The position numbers and the translations under genes are program-made. 64,000 nucleotides of DNA from Opisthocomus hoazin (taxonomy: Eukaryota; Chordata; Aves; Opisthocomiformes; Opisthocomidae): contig NC_134441.1 of assembly GCF_030867145.1 (NCBI RefSeq), positions 6,822,992 through 6,886,991 of the forward strand, given 5' to 3'. Positions 1 to 13,081 of the stretch are shown here, piece after piece (the stretch's first letter is position 1; each line of letters begins with the position of its first letter). The notes beneath the pieces were generated by a model that did not search any database, was not told the DNA's origin, and saw only the letters and a list, made by a program, of their open reading frames with translations.

Positions 1-3000
1 CTCCAGGACCACAACAACACAGCACTCAGGACCCCAACAGAGCCCCCAGGACAACACCAGAGCCCCCATGATCCGAACAGTGCCTCCAGGACATCCACAG
101 AGCCCCCAGGACCCGGACAGAGCCCCAGGACCCGAACAGAGCCCCTAAAACAACAACAGATCCCCCAGGACCCGAACAGTGCCCCGAGGACATCCACAGA
201 GCCCCCAGGACCCGGACAGAGCCCCCAGGAACCGAACAGAGCCCCCAAGAAACCAACAAAGCCCCCAGGACACTATCAGAGCCCCTAAAACAACAACAGA
301 GCCCCCAAGAATCCAACAGAGCCCCCAGGACACTAACAGAGACCCTAAAACAACAACAGAGCACCCAGGAACCTAACAGAGCCCCCAGGACATCTACAGA
401 GCCCCCAGGACCACAACAGAGCGCCCACGACAACAACAGAGCCCCCAGGACCCCAACAGAGCCCCCAGCACAACAACAGAGTCCCCAGGACCACAACAGA
501 GCCCCTAGGACCCGAACAGAGACCCCAGGACCCGAACAGAGCCCCCAGGAACACAACAGAGTCCCTAGGACAACAACAGAGACCCCAGAACAACAACAGA
601 GCCCCCATTACCCGAACTGAGCCCCCAGGACAACAACAGAGCCCCCAAGACAACAACAGAGCCCCCAGGACACGAACAGAGCCCCCAGGACTCCAACAGA
701 GCCCCCGGACCCCAACAGAGCCCCCGGGACAACAACAGAGCTTTTAGGACCCGAACATAGCCCCCAGGACAACAACAGAGTCTCCAGGAACACAACAGAG
801 CCCCTGGGACCCGAACAGAGCCCCCCGGACCACAATAGAGCACCCAGGACAACAACAGAGACCCCAGGACCCGAACAGAGCCCCCAGGCCCCGAAAATAG
901 CACCCAGGACCACAACAGAGCCCCCAGGACCCGAACAGAGCCCCCAGGAACACTACAGAGCCCCCAGGACCACAACAGAGCCCCCAGAACCACAGCAGAG
1001 GCCTTAGGACCCGAATAGAGGCCCCAGGACTCGAACAGAGCCCCCAGGACACGGACAGAGCCCCCAGGACCCCAACAGAGCCTCCAGGATACGAACAGAG
1101 CCCACACTACAATAACAGATCCCCCAGGACCACAACAGAGCCCCCAGGGACACAAGAAAGCCCCCAGGACACGAATAGAGCCCCCAGGACCCCAACAGAG
1201 CCCCCAGGAGCACAACGTAGCCCCCAGGACCCGTACAGTGCCCCCAGAAGCGGAACAGAGTCCCCAGGACCAGAAGAGAGCCCAAAGGACCACAACAGAG
1301 CCCTTAGGAGCCAAACAGAGCCCCCAGGACATCCACAGAGCCCCCAGGAAATGGACGGAGCCCCCAGGACCCGGCCAGAGCAACCAGCACCCGAACAGAA
1401 ACCCCAGGACCTCAACAGAGCCCCCGGAACACGAACAGAGCTTACAGGACCACAACAGAGCCCCGAGGACCACAACAGAGCCCCCAGGACCCCAAAAGAG
1501 CCCCCAGGACAACAACATAGCCCTTAGGACCCAAACAGAGCCTTAAGGACATCCACAGAGTCCCCAGGACACGGGCAGAGCCCCCAGGACACCAACAGAG
1601 CCCCCAGGACCCGAACAGAGCACCCAGGACCCTAACAGAGCCCCCAGGACACGAACAGAGCCCCCACTACAATAACAGAGCCCCCAGGAACACAACATAG
1701 CCCCCAGAACCACAACAGAGCCCCCAGGACCCGAATAGAGGCCCCAGGACCCCAACAGAGCCCCCAGGACCACAAGAGAGACGCCAGAACCCGAACAGTG
1801 CCCCCAGGACCTGAACAGAGTCCCCAGGACCCGAACAGAGCCCCCAGGACAATAACAGAGCCTTCAAGACCACAACAGAGCCCCCAGGACCACAACAGAG
1901 CCCCCAGGACACGAACAGAGTGCCCAGGACCCCAACAGAGCCCCAGGGCCACAACAAAGCCCCCAGGACCCGAACAGAGCCCAGAGGTCATCCACAGAGC
2001 CCCCAGGATACAGACAGATCTACCAGGACCCGGACAGTGCCACTAGGACACGAACAGAGCCCCCAGGACACGAACAGAGCCCCCAGGACCCAAACAGAGC
2101 CTCCAGGAGCACAACAAAGACCCCAGGAGCCAAACAGAGCCCCCAGGACAACAACAGAGACCCCAGGACCTGAACAGTGCCCCCAGGACATCCACAGAGC
2201 CCCCAGGACCCGGACAGAGCCCCCAGGACCCGAACAGAGCCCACAAGACCCCAACAGAGCCCCCAGAACACTAACAGAGCCCCTAAAACAACAGCAAAGC
2301 ACGCAGGAACCCAACAGAGCCCCCAGGACCCCAACAGAGTCCCCAGGACACCAACAGAGCTCCCAGGGCCACAACAAAGCCCCCAGGACACGAATAGAGT
2401 CACCAGGACCACAACAGAGCCCTCAGGACCACAACAGAGCCCCAGGACGCGAACAAAGTCCCCAGGACCACAACAGAGCCCCCAGGAACACAACAGAGCC
2501 CCCAGGGTCACAACAAAGCTTCCAGGACCCGAACAGAGCGCACAGGAACACAACAGAGCACCCAGGAACCCAACAGAGCCCCCAGGACATCTACAGAGCC
2601 CCCAGGACCACAACAGAGCCCCCAGGAAAACAACAGAGCCCCCAGGACCACAACAGAGCCCCCAGAACACAAACGGAGACCCCAGCACCACAACAGAGCC
2701 CCCAGGACACGAACAGAGCCCCCAAGACCCCAACAGAGCCCCCAGGACACTAACAGAGCCCCTAAAACAACAACAGAGCCCTCAAGAATCCAACAGAGCC
2801 CACAGGACACTAACAGAGCCCCTAAAACAACAGCAAAGCACCCAGGAAAACAACAGAGGCCCCAATACATCTACAGAGACCCCAGGACCACAACAGAGCC
2901 CCCAGGACAACAACAGAGCACTCAGGACCCCAACAGAGCCCCCAGGACAACAACAGATCCCCCAGGAACCAAACGGAGCACCCAGGACCCCAACAGAGAC

Positions 3001-3380
3001 CCCAGGCCACCAAGAAAGCCTCCAGGACAATAACAGAGCCCCCAGGACGCGAACATAGCCCCCCAGGACAACAACAGAGTCCCCAGGACCACAACAGAGC
3101 CCCTAGGACCCGAACAGAGCCCCCAGGACCCGAACAGAGCCCCCAGGACAACAACAGAGTCCCCAGGACAACAACAGAGACTCCAGAACAACAACAGAGC
3201 CTGCAGGACCACAACAGAGCCCCCAGGACCACAACACAGCCCCCAGAAACCCAACAGAGCCCCCAAAACAACAACAGAGCCCCGAGGACCCCAACGGAGC
3301 CCTCAAGAAAACAACAGAGCCCCCAGGACCCGAACAGATTTCCCAGGACCACAACAGAGCCCCCAGGACCACAACAGAGC
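1..3380. repeat. Higher-order repeat copy 1 (3380 bp)
   Basis: First complete copy of the higher-order repeat. Its first bases, with the irregular CACAACAACACAGCACTCAG junction, recur at 3381, 6601, 9841 and 13082. This copy is 160 bp longer than copy 2. About 140 bp (seven units, near 2480-2620) and one extra unit near 2061-2080 account for the difference. A few units also differ, for example near 2660. Confidence 0.93.
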
Positions 3381-6300
3381 CTCCAGGACCACAACAACAC
3401 AGCACTCAGGACCCCAACAGAGCCCCCAGGACAACACCAGAGCCCCCATGATCCGAACAGTGCCTCCAGGACATCCACAGAGCCCCCAGGACCCGGACAG
3501 AGCCCCAGGACCCGAACAGAGCCCCTAAAACAACAACAGATCCCCCAGGACCCGAACAGTGCCCCGAGGACATCCACAGAGCCCCCAGGACCCGGACAGA
3601 GCCCCCAGGAACCGAACAGAGCCCCCAAGAAACCAACAAAGCCCCCAGGACACTATCAGAGCCCCTAAAACAACAACAGAGCCCCCAAGAATCCAACAGA
3701 GCCCCCAGGACACTAACAGAGACCCTAAAACAACAACAGAGCACCCAGGAACCTAACAGAGCCCCCAGGACATCTACAGAGCCCCCAGGACCACAACAGA
3801 GCGCCCACGACAACAACAGAGCCCCCAGGACCCCAACAGAGCCCCCAGCACAACAACAGAGTCCCCAGGACCACAACAGAGCCCCTAGGACCCGAACAGA
3901 GACCCCAGGACCCGAACAGAGCCCCCAGGAACACAACAGAGTCCCTAGGACAACAACAGAGACCCCAGAACAACAACAGAGCCCCCATTACCCGAACTGA
4001 GCCCCCAGGACAACAACAGAGCCCCCAAGACAACAACAGAGCCCCCAGGACACGAACAGAGCCCCCAGGACTCCAACAGAGCCCCCGGACCCCAACAGAG
4101 CCCCCGGGACAACAACAGAGCTTTTAGGACCCGAACATAGCCCCCAGGACAACAACAGAGTCTCCAGGAACACAACAGAGCCCCTGGGACCCGAACAGAG
4201 CCCCCCGGACCACAATAGAGCACCCAGGACAACAACAGAGACCCCAGGACCCGAACAGAGCCCCCAGGCCCCGAAAATAGCACCCAGGACCACAACAGAG
4301 CCCCCAGGACCCGAACAGAGCCCCCAGGAACACTACAGAGCCCCCAGGACCACAACAGAGCCCCCAGAACCACAGCAGAGGCCTTAGGACCCGAATAGAG
4401 GCCCCAGGACTCGAACAGAGCCCCCAGGACACGGACAGAGCCCCCAGGACCCCAACAGAGCCTCCAGGATACGAACAGAGCCCACACTACAATAACAGAT
4501 CCCCCAGGACCACAACAGAGCCCCCAGGGACACAAGAAAGCCCCCAGGACACGAATAGAGCCCCCAGGACCCCAACAGAGCCCCCAGGAGCACAACGTAG
4601 CCCCCAGGACCCGTACAGTGCCCCCAGAAGCGGAACAGAGTCCCCAGGACCAGAAGAGAGCCCAAAGGACCACAACAGAGCCCTTAGGAGCCAAACAGAG
4701 CCCCCAGGACATCCACAGAGCCCCCAGGAAATGGACGGAGCCCCCAGGACCCGGCCAGAGCAACCAGCACCCGAACAGAAACCCCAGGACCTCAACAGAG
4801 CCCCCGGAACACGAACAGAGCTTACAGGACCACAACAGAGCCCCGAGGACCACAACAGAGCCCCCAGGACCCCAAAAGAGCCCCCAGGACAACAACATAG
4901 ACCTTAGGACCCAAACAGAGCCTTAAGGACATCCACAGAGTCCCCAGGACACGGGCAGAGCCCCCAGGACACCAACAGAGCCCCCAGGACCCGAACAGAG
5001 CACCCAGGACCCTAACAGAGCCCCCAGGACACGAACAGAGCCCCCACTACAATAACAGAGCCCCCAGGAACACAACATAGCCCCCAGAACCACAACAGAG
5101 CCCCCAGGACCCGAATAGAGGCCCCAGGACCCCAACAGAGCCCCCAGGACCACAAGAGAGACGCCAGAACCCGAACAGTGCCCCCAGGACCTGAACAGAG
5201 TCCCCAGGACCCGAACAGAGCCCCCAGGACAATAACAGAGCCTTCAAGACCACAACAGAGCCCCCAGGACCACAACAGAGCCCCCAGGACACGAACAGAG
5301 TGCCCAGGACCCCAACAGAGCCCCAGGGCCACAACAAAGCCCCCAGGACCCGAACAGAGCCCAGAGGTCATCCACAGAGCCCCCAGGATACAGACAGATC
5401 TACCAGGACCCAGACAGTGCCACTAGGACACGAACAGAGCCCCCAGGACCCAAACAGAGCCTCCAGGAGCACAACAAAGACCCCAGGAGCCAAACAGAGC
5501 CCCCAGGACAACAACAGAGACCCCAGGACCTGAACAGTGCCCCCAGGACATCCACAGAGCCCCCAGGACCCGGACAGAGCCCCCAGGACCCGAACAGAGC
5601 CCACAAGACCCCAACAGAGCCCCCAGGACACTAACAGAGCCCCTAAAACAACAGCAAAGCACGCAGGAACCCAACAGAGCCCCCAGGACCCCAACAGAGT
5701 CCCCAGGACACCAACAGAGCTCCCAGGGCCACAACAAAGCCCCCAGGACACGAATAGAGTCACCAGGACCACAACAGAGCCCTCAGGACCACAACAGAGC
5801 CCCAGGACGCGAACAAAGTCCCCAGGACCACAACAGAGCCCCCAGGAAAACAACAGAGCCCCCAGGACCACAACAGAGCCCCCAGAACCCGAACAGAGCC
5901 CCCAGCACCACAACAGAGCCCCCAGGACACGAACAGAGCCCCCAAGACCCCAACAGAGCCCCCAGGACACTAACAGAGCCCCTAAAACAACAACAGAGCC
6001 CTCAAGAATCCAACAGAGCCCACAGGACACTAACAGAGCCCCTAAAACAACAGCAAAGCACCCAGGAAAACAACAGAGGCCCCAATACATCTACAGAGAC
6101 CCCAGGACCACAACAGAGCCCCCAGGACAACAACAGAGCACTCAGGACCCCAACAGAGCCCCCAGGACAACAACAGATCCCCCAGGAACCGAACGGAGCA
6201 CCCAGGACCCCAACAGAGACCCCAGGCCACCAAGAAAGCCTCCAGGACAATAACAGAGCCCCCAGGACCCGAACATAGCCCCCCAGGACAACAACAGAGT

Positions 6301-6600
6301 CCCCAGGACCACAACAGAGCCCCTAGGACCCGAACAGAGCCCCCAGGACCCGAACAGAGCCCCCAGGACAACAACAGAGTCCCCAGGACAACAACAGAGA
6401 CTCCAGAACAACAACAGAGCCTGCAGGACCACAACAGAGCCCCCAGGACCACAACACAGCCCCCAGAAACCCAACAGAGCCCCCAAAACAACAACAGAGC
6501 CCCCAGGACCCCAACGGAGCCCTCAAGAAAACAACAGAGCCCCCAGGACCCGAACAGATTTCCCAGGACCACAACAGAGCCCCCAGGACCACAACAGAGC
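3381..6600. repeat. Higher-order repeat copy 2 (3220 bp)
   Basis: Second copy, 161 units of 20 bp. The order of variant units matches copies 1 and 3. It lacks one unit near 5430 that copies 1, 3, 4 and 5 carry. Unit-by-unit identity with copy 3 appears essentially complete by eye. Confidence 0.93.
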
Positions 6601-9600
6601 CTCCAGGACCACAACAACACAGCACTCAGGACCCCAACAGAGCCCCCAGGACAACACCAGAGCCCCCATGATCCGAACAGTGCCTCCAGGACATCCACAG
6701 AGCCCCCAGGACCCGGACAGAGCCCCAGGACCCGAACAGAGCCCCTAAAACAACAACAGATCCCCCAGGACCCGAACAGTGCCCCGAGGACATCCACAGA
6801 GCCCCCAGGACCCGGACAGAGCCCCCAGGAACCGAACAGAGCCCCCAAGAAACCAACAAAGCCCCCAGGACACTATCAGAGCCCCTAAAACAACAACAGA
6901 GCCCCCAAGAATCCAACAGAGCCCCCAGGACACTAACAGAGACCCTAAAACAACAACAGAGCACCCAGGAACCTAACAGAGCCCCCAGGACATCTACAGA
7001 GCCCCCAGGACCACAACAGAGCGCCCACGACAACAACAGAGCCCCCAGGACCCCAACAGAGCCCCCAGCACAACAACAGAGTCCCCAGGACCACAACAGA
7101 GCCCCTAGGACCCGAACAGAGACCCCAGGACCCGAACAGAGCCCCCAGGAACACAACAGAGTCCCTAGGACAACAACAGAGACCCCAGAACAACAACAGA
7201 GCCCCCATTACCCGAACTGAGCCCCCAGGACAACAACAGAGCCCCCAAGACAACAACAGAGCCCCCAGGACACGAACAGAGCCCCCAGGACTCCAACAGA
7301 GCCCCCGGACCCCAACAGAGCCCCCGGGACAACAACAGAGCTTTTAGGACCCGAACATAGCCCCCAGGACAACAACAGAGTCTCCAGGAACACAACAGAG
7401 CCCCTGGGACCCGAACAGAGCCCCCCGGACCACAATAGAGCACCCAGGACAACAACAGAGACCCCAGGACCCGAACAGAGCCCCCAGGCCCCGAAAATAG
7501 CACCCAGGACCACAACAGAGCCCCCAGGACCCGAACAGAGCCCCCAGGAACACTACAGAGCCCCCAGGACCACAACAGAGCCCCCAGAACCACAGCAGAG
7601 GCCTTAGGACCCGAATAGAGGCCCCAGGACTCGAACAGAGCCCCCAGGACACGGACAGAGCCCCCAGGACCCCAACAGAGCCTCCAGGATACGAACAGAG
7701 CCCACACTACAATAACAGATCCCCCAGGACCACAACAGAGCCCCCAGGGACACAAGAAAGCCCCCAGGACACGAATAGAGCCCCCAGGACCCCAACAGAG
7801 CCCCCAGGAGCACAACGTAGCCCCCAGGACCCGTACAGTGCCCCCAGAAGCGGAACAGAGTCCCCAGGACCAGAAGAGAGCCCAAAGGACCACAACAGAG
7901 CCCTTAGGAGCCAAACAGAGCCCCCAGGACATCCACAGAGCCCCCAGGAAATGGACGGAGCCCCCAGGACCCGGCCAGAGCAACCAGCACCCGAACAGAA
8001 ACCCCAGGACCTCAACAGAGCCCCCGGAACACGAACAGAGCTTACAGGACCACAACAGAGCCCCGAGGACCACAACAGAGCCCCCAGGACCCCAAAAGAG
8101 CCCCCAGGACAACAACATAGACCTTAGGACCCAAACAGAGCCTTAAGGACATCCACAGAGTCCCCAGGACACGGGCAGAGCCCCCAGGACACCAACAGAG
8201 CCCCCAGGACCCGAACAGAGCACCCAGGACCCTAACAGAGCCCCCAGGACACGAACAGAGCCCCCACTACAATAACAGAGCCCCCAGGAACACAACATAG
8301 CCCCCAGAACCACAACAGAGCCCCCAGGACCCGAATAGAGGCCCCAGGACCCCAACAGAGCCCCCAGGACCACAAGAGAGACGCCAGAACCCGAACAGTG
8401 CCCCCAGGACCTGAACAGAGTCCCCAGGACCCGAACAGAGCCCCCAGGACAATAACAGAGCCTTCAAGACCACAACAGAGCCCCCAGGACCACAACAGAG
8501 CCCCCAGGACACGAACAGAGTGCCCAGGACCCCAACAGAGCCCCAGGGCCACAACAAAGCCCCCAGGACCCGAACAGAGCCCAGAGGTCATCCACAGAGC
8601 CCCCAGGATACAGACAGATCTACCAGGACCCAGACAGTGCCACTAGGACACGAACAGAGCCCCCAGGACACGAACAGAGCCCCCAGGACCCAAACAGAGC
8701 CTCCAGGAGCACAACAAAGACCCCAGGAGCCAAACAGAGCCCCCAGGACAACAACAGAGACCCCAGGACCTGAACAGTGCCCCCAGGACATCCACAGAGC
8801 CCCCAGGACCCGGACAGAGCCCCCAGGACCCGAACAGAGCCCACAAGACCCCAACAGAGCCCCCAGGACACTAACAGAGCCCCTAAAACAACAGCAAAGC
8901 ACGCAGGAACCCAACAGAGCCCCCAGGACCCCAACAGAGTCCCCAGGACACCAACAGAGCTCCCAGGGCCACAACAAAGCCCCCAGGACACGAATAGAGT
9001 CACCAGGACCACAACAGAGCCCTCAGGACCACAACAGAGCCCCAGGACGCGAACAAAGTCCCCAGGACCACAACAGAGCCCCCAGGAAAACAACAGAGCC
9101 CCCAGGACCACAACAGAGCCCCCAGAACCCGAACAGAGCCCCCAGCACCACAACAGAGCCCCCAGGACACGAACAGAGCCCCCAAGACCCCAACAGAGCC
9201 CCCAGGACACTAACAGAGCCCCTAAAACAACAACAGAGCCCTCAAGAATCCAACAGAGCCCACAGGACACTAACAGAGCCCCTAAAACAACAGCAAAGCA
9301 CCCAGGAAAACAACAGAGGCCCCAATACATCTACAGAGACCCCAGGACCACAACAGAGCCCCCAGGACAACAACAGAGCACTCAGGACCCCAACAGAGCC
9401 CCCAGGACAACAACAGATCCCCCAGGAACCGAACGGAGCACCCAGGACCCCAACAGAGACCCCAGGCCACCAAGAAAGCCTCCAGGACAATAACAGAGCC
9501 CCCAGGACCCGAACATAGCCCCCCAGGACAACAACAGAGTCCCCAGGACCACAACAGAGCCCCTAGGACCCGAACAGAGCCCCCAGGACCCGAACAGAGC

Positions 9601-9840
9601 CCCCAGGACAACAACAGAGTCCCCAGGACAACAACAGAGACTCCAGAACAACAACAGAGCCTGCAGGACCACAACAGAGCCCCCAGGACCACAACACAGC
9701 CCCCAGAAACCCAACAGAGCCCCCAAAACAACAACAGAGCCCCCAGGACCCCAACGGAGCCCTCAAGAAAACAACAGAGCCCCCAGGACCCGAACAGATT
9801 TCCCAGGACCACAACAGAGCCCCCAGGACCACAACAGAGC
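6601..9840. repeat. Higher-order repeat copy 3 (3240 bp)
   Basis: Third copy, 162 units of 20 bp. I take 3240 bp as the canonical higher-order length because copies 3 and 4 agree to within 1 bp. It is identical to copy 2 apart from one extra unit near 8660. Confidence 0.93.
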
Positions 9841-12800
9841 CTCCAGGACCACAACAACACAGCACTCAGGACCCCAACAGAGCCCCCAGGACAACACCAG
9901 AGCCCCCATGATCCGAACAGTGCCTCCAGGACATCCACAGAGCCCCCAGGACCCGGACAGAGCCCCAGGACCCGAACAGAGCCCCTAAAACAACAACAGA
10001 TCCCCCAGGACCCGAACAGTGCCCCGAGGACATCCACAGAGCCCCCAGGACCCGGACAGAGCCCCCAGGAACCGAACAGAGCCCCCAAGAAACCAACAAA
10101 GCCCCCAGGACACTATCAGAGCCCCTAAAACAACAACAGAGCCCCCAAGAATCCAACAGAGCCCCCAGGACACTAACAGAGACCCTAAAACAACAACAGA
10201 GCACCCAGGAACCTAACAGAGCCCCCAGGACATCTACAGAGCCCCCAGGACCACAACAGAGCGCCCACGACAACAACAGAGCCCCCAGGACCCCAACAGA
10301 GCCCCCAGCACAACAACAGAGTCCCCAGGACCACAACAGAGCCCCTAGGACCCGAACAGAGACCCCAGGACCCGAACAGAGCCCCCAGGAACACAACAGA
10401 GTCCCTAGGACAACAACAGAGACCCCAGAACAACAACAGAGCCCCCATTACCCGAACTGAGCCCCCAGGACAACAACAGAGCCCCCAAGACAACAACAGA
10501 GCCCCCAGGACACGAACAGAGCCCCCAGGACTCCAACAGAGCCCCCGGACCCCAACAGAGCCCCCGGGACAACAACAGAGCTTTTAGGACCCGAACATAG
10601 CCCCCAGGACAACAACAGAGTCTCCAGGAACACAACAGAGCCCCTGGGACCCGAACAGAGCCCCCCGGACCACAATAGAGCACCCAGGACAACAACAGAG
10701 ACCCCAGGACCCGAACAGAGCCCCCAGGCCCCGAAAATAGCACCCAGGACCACAACAGAGCCCCCAGGACCCGAACAGAGCCCCCAGGAACACTACAGAG
10801 CCCCCAGGACCACAACAGAGCCCCCAGAACCACAGCAGAGGCCTTAGGACCCGAATAGAGGCCCCAGGACTCGAACAGAGCCCCCAGGACACGGACAGAG
10901 CCCCCAGGACCCCAACAGAGCCTCCAGGATACGAACAGAGCCCACACTACAATAACAGATCACCCAGGACCACAACAGAGCCCCCAGGGACACAAGAAAG
11001 CCCCCAGGACACGAATAGAGCCCCCAGGACCCCAACAGAGCCCCCAGGAGCACAACGTAGCCCCCAGGACCCGTACAGTGCCCCCAGAAGCGGAACAGAG
11101 TCCCCAGGACCAGAAGAGAGCCCAAAGGACCACAACAGAGCCCTTAGGAGCCAAACAGAGCCCCCAGGACATCCACAGAGCCCCCAGGAAATGGACGGAG
11201 CCCCCAGGACCCGGCCAGAGCAACCAGCACCCGAACAGAAACCCCAGGACCTCAACAGAGCCCCCGGAACACGAACAGAGCTTACAGGACCACAACAGAG
11301 CCCCGAGGACCACAACAGAGCCCCCAGGACCCCAAAAGAGCCCCCAGGACAACAACATAGACCTTAGGACCCAAACAGAGCCTTAAGGACATCCACAGAG
11401 TCCCCAGGACACGGGCAGAGCCCCCAGGACACCAACAGAGCCCCCAGGACCCGAACAGAGCACCCAGGACCCTAACAGAGCCCCCAGGACACGAACAGAG
11501 CCCCCACTACAATAACAGAGCCCCCAGGAACACAACATAGCCCCCAGAACCACAACAGAGCCCCCAGGACCCGAATAGAGGCCCCAGGACCCCAACAGAG
11601 CCCCCAGGACCACAAGAGAGACGCCAGAACCCGAACAGTGCCCCCAGGACCTGAACAGAGTCCCCAGGACCCGAACAGAGCCCCCAGGACAATAACAGAG
11701 CCTTCAAGACCACAACAGAGCCCCCAGGACCACAACAGAGCCCCCAGGACACGAACAGAGTGCCCAGGACCCCAACAGAGCCCCAGGGCCACAACAAAGC
11801 CCCCAGGACCCGAACAGAGCCCAGAGGTCATCCACAGAGCCCCCAGGATACAGACAGATCTACCAGGACCCAGACAGTGCCACTAGGACACGAACAGAGC
11901 CCCCAGGACACGAACAGAGCCCCCAGGACCCAAACAGAGCCTCCAGGAGCACAACAAAGACCCCAGGAGCCAAACAGAGCCCCCAGGACAACAACAGAGA
12001 CCCCAGGACCTGAACAGTGCCCCCAGGACATCCACAGAGCCCCCAGGACCCGGACAGAGCCCCCAGGACCCGAACAGAGCCCACAAGACCCCAACAGAGC
12101 CCCCAGGACACTAACAGAGCCCCTAAAACAACAGCAAAGCACGCAGGAACCCAACAGAGCCCCCAGGACCCCAACAGAGTCCCCAGGACACCAACAGAGC
12201 TCCCAGGGCCACAACAAAGCCCCCAGGACACGAATAGAGTCACCAGGACCACAACAGAGCCCTCAGGACCACAACAGAGCCCCAGGACGCGAACAAAGTC
12301 CCCAGGACCACAACAGAGCCCCCAGGAAAACAACAGAGCCCCCAGGACCACAACAGAGCCCCCAGAACCCGAACATAGTCCCCCAGCACCACAACAGAGC
12401 CCCCAGGACACGAACAGAGCCCCCAAGACCCCAACAGAGCCCCCAGGACACTAACAGAGCCCCTAAAACAACAACAGAGCCCTCAAGAATCCAACAGAGC
12501 CCACAGGACACTAACAGAGCCCCTAAAACAACAGCAAAGCACCCAGGAAAACAACAGAGGCCCCAATACATCTACAGAGCCCCCAGGACCACAACAGAGC
12601 CCCCAGGACAACAACAGAGCACTCAGGACCCCAACAGAGCCCCCAGGACAACAACAGATCCCCCAGGAACCGAACGGAGCACCCAGGACCCCAACAGAGA
12701 CCCCAGGCCACCAAGAAAGCCTCCAGGACAATAACAGAGCCCCCAGGACCCGAACATAGCCCCCCAGGACAACAACAGAGTCCCCAGGACCACAACAGAG

Positions 12801-13081
12801 CCCCTAGGACCCGAACAGAGCCCCCAGGACCCGAACAGAGCCCCCAGGACAACAACAGAGTCCCCAGGACAACAACAGAGACTCCAGAACAACAACAGAG
12901 CCTGCAGGACCACAACAGAGCCCCCAGGACCACAACACAGCCCCCAGAAACCCAACAGAGCCCCCAAAACAACAACAGAGCCCCCAGGACCCCAACGGAG
13001 CCCTCAAGAAAACAACAGAGCCCCCAGGACCCGAACAGATTTCCCAGGACCACAACAGAGCCCCCAGGACCACAACAGAGC
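9841..13081. repeat. Higher-order repeat copy 4 (3241 bp)
   Basis: Fourth copy. Two private changes are visible: a C-to-A change near 10962 (CAGATCACCC where other copies read CAGATCCCCC), and a one-base insertion near 12378 with an adjacent substitution (GAACATAGTCCCCC where others read GAACAGAGCCCCC). The insertion moves the downstream 20-bp register by one base. Confidence 0.92.
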
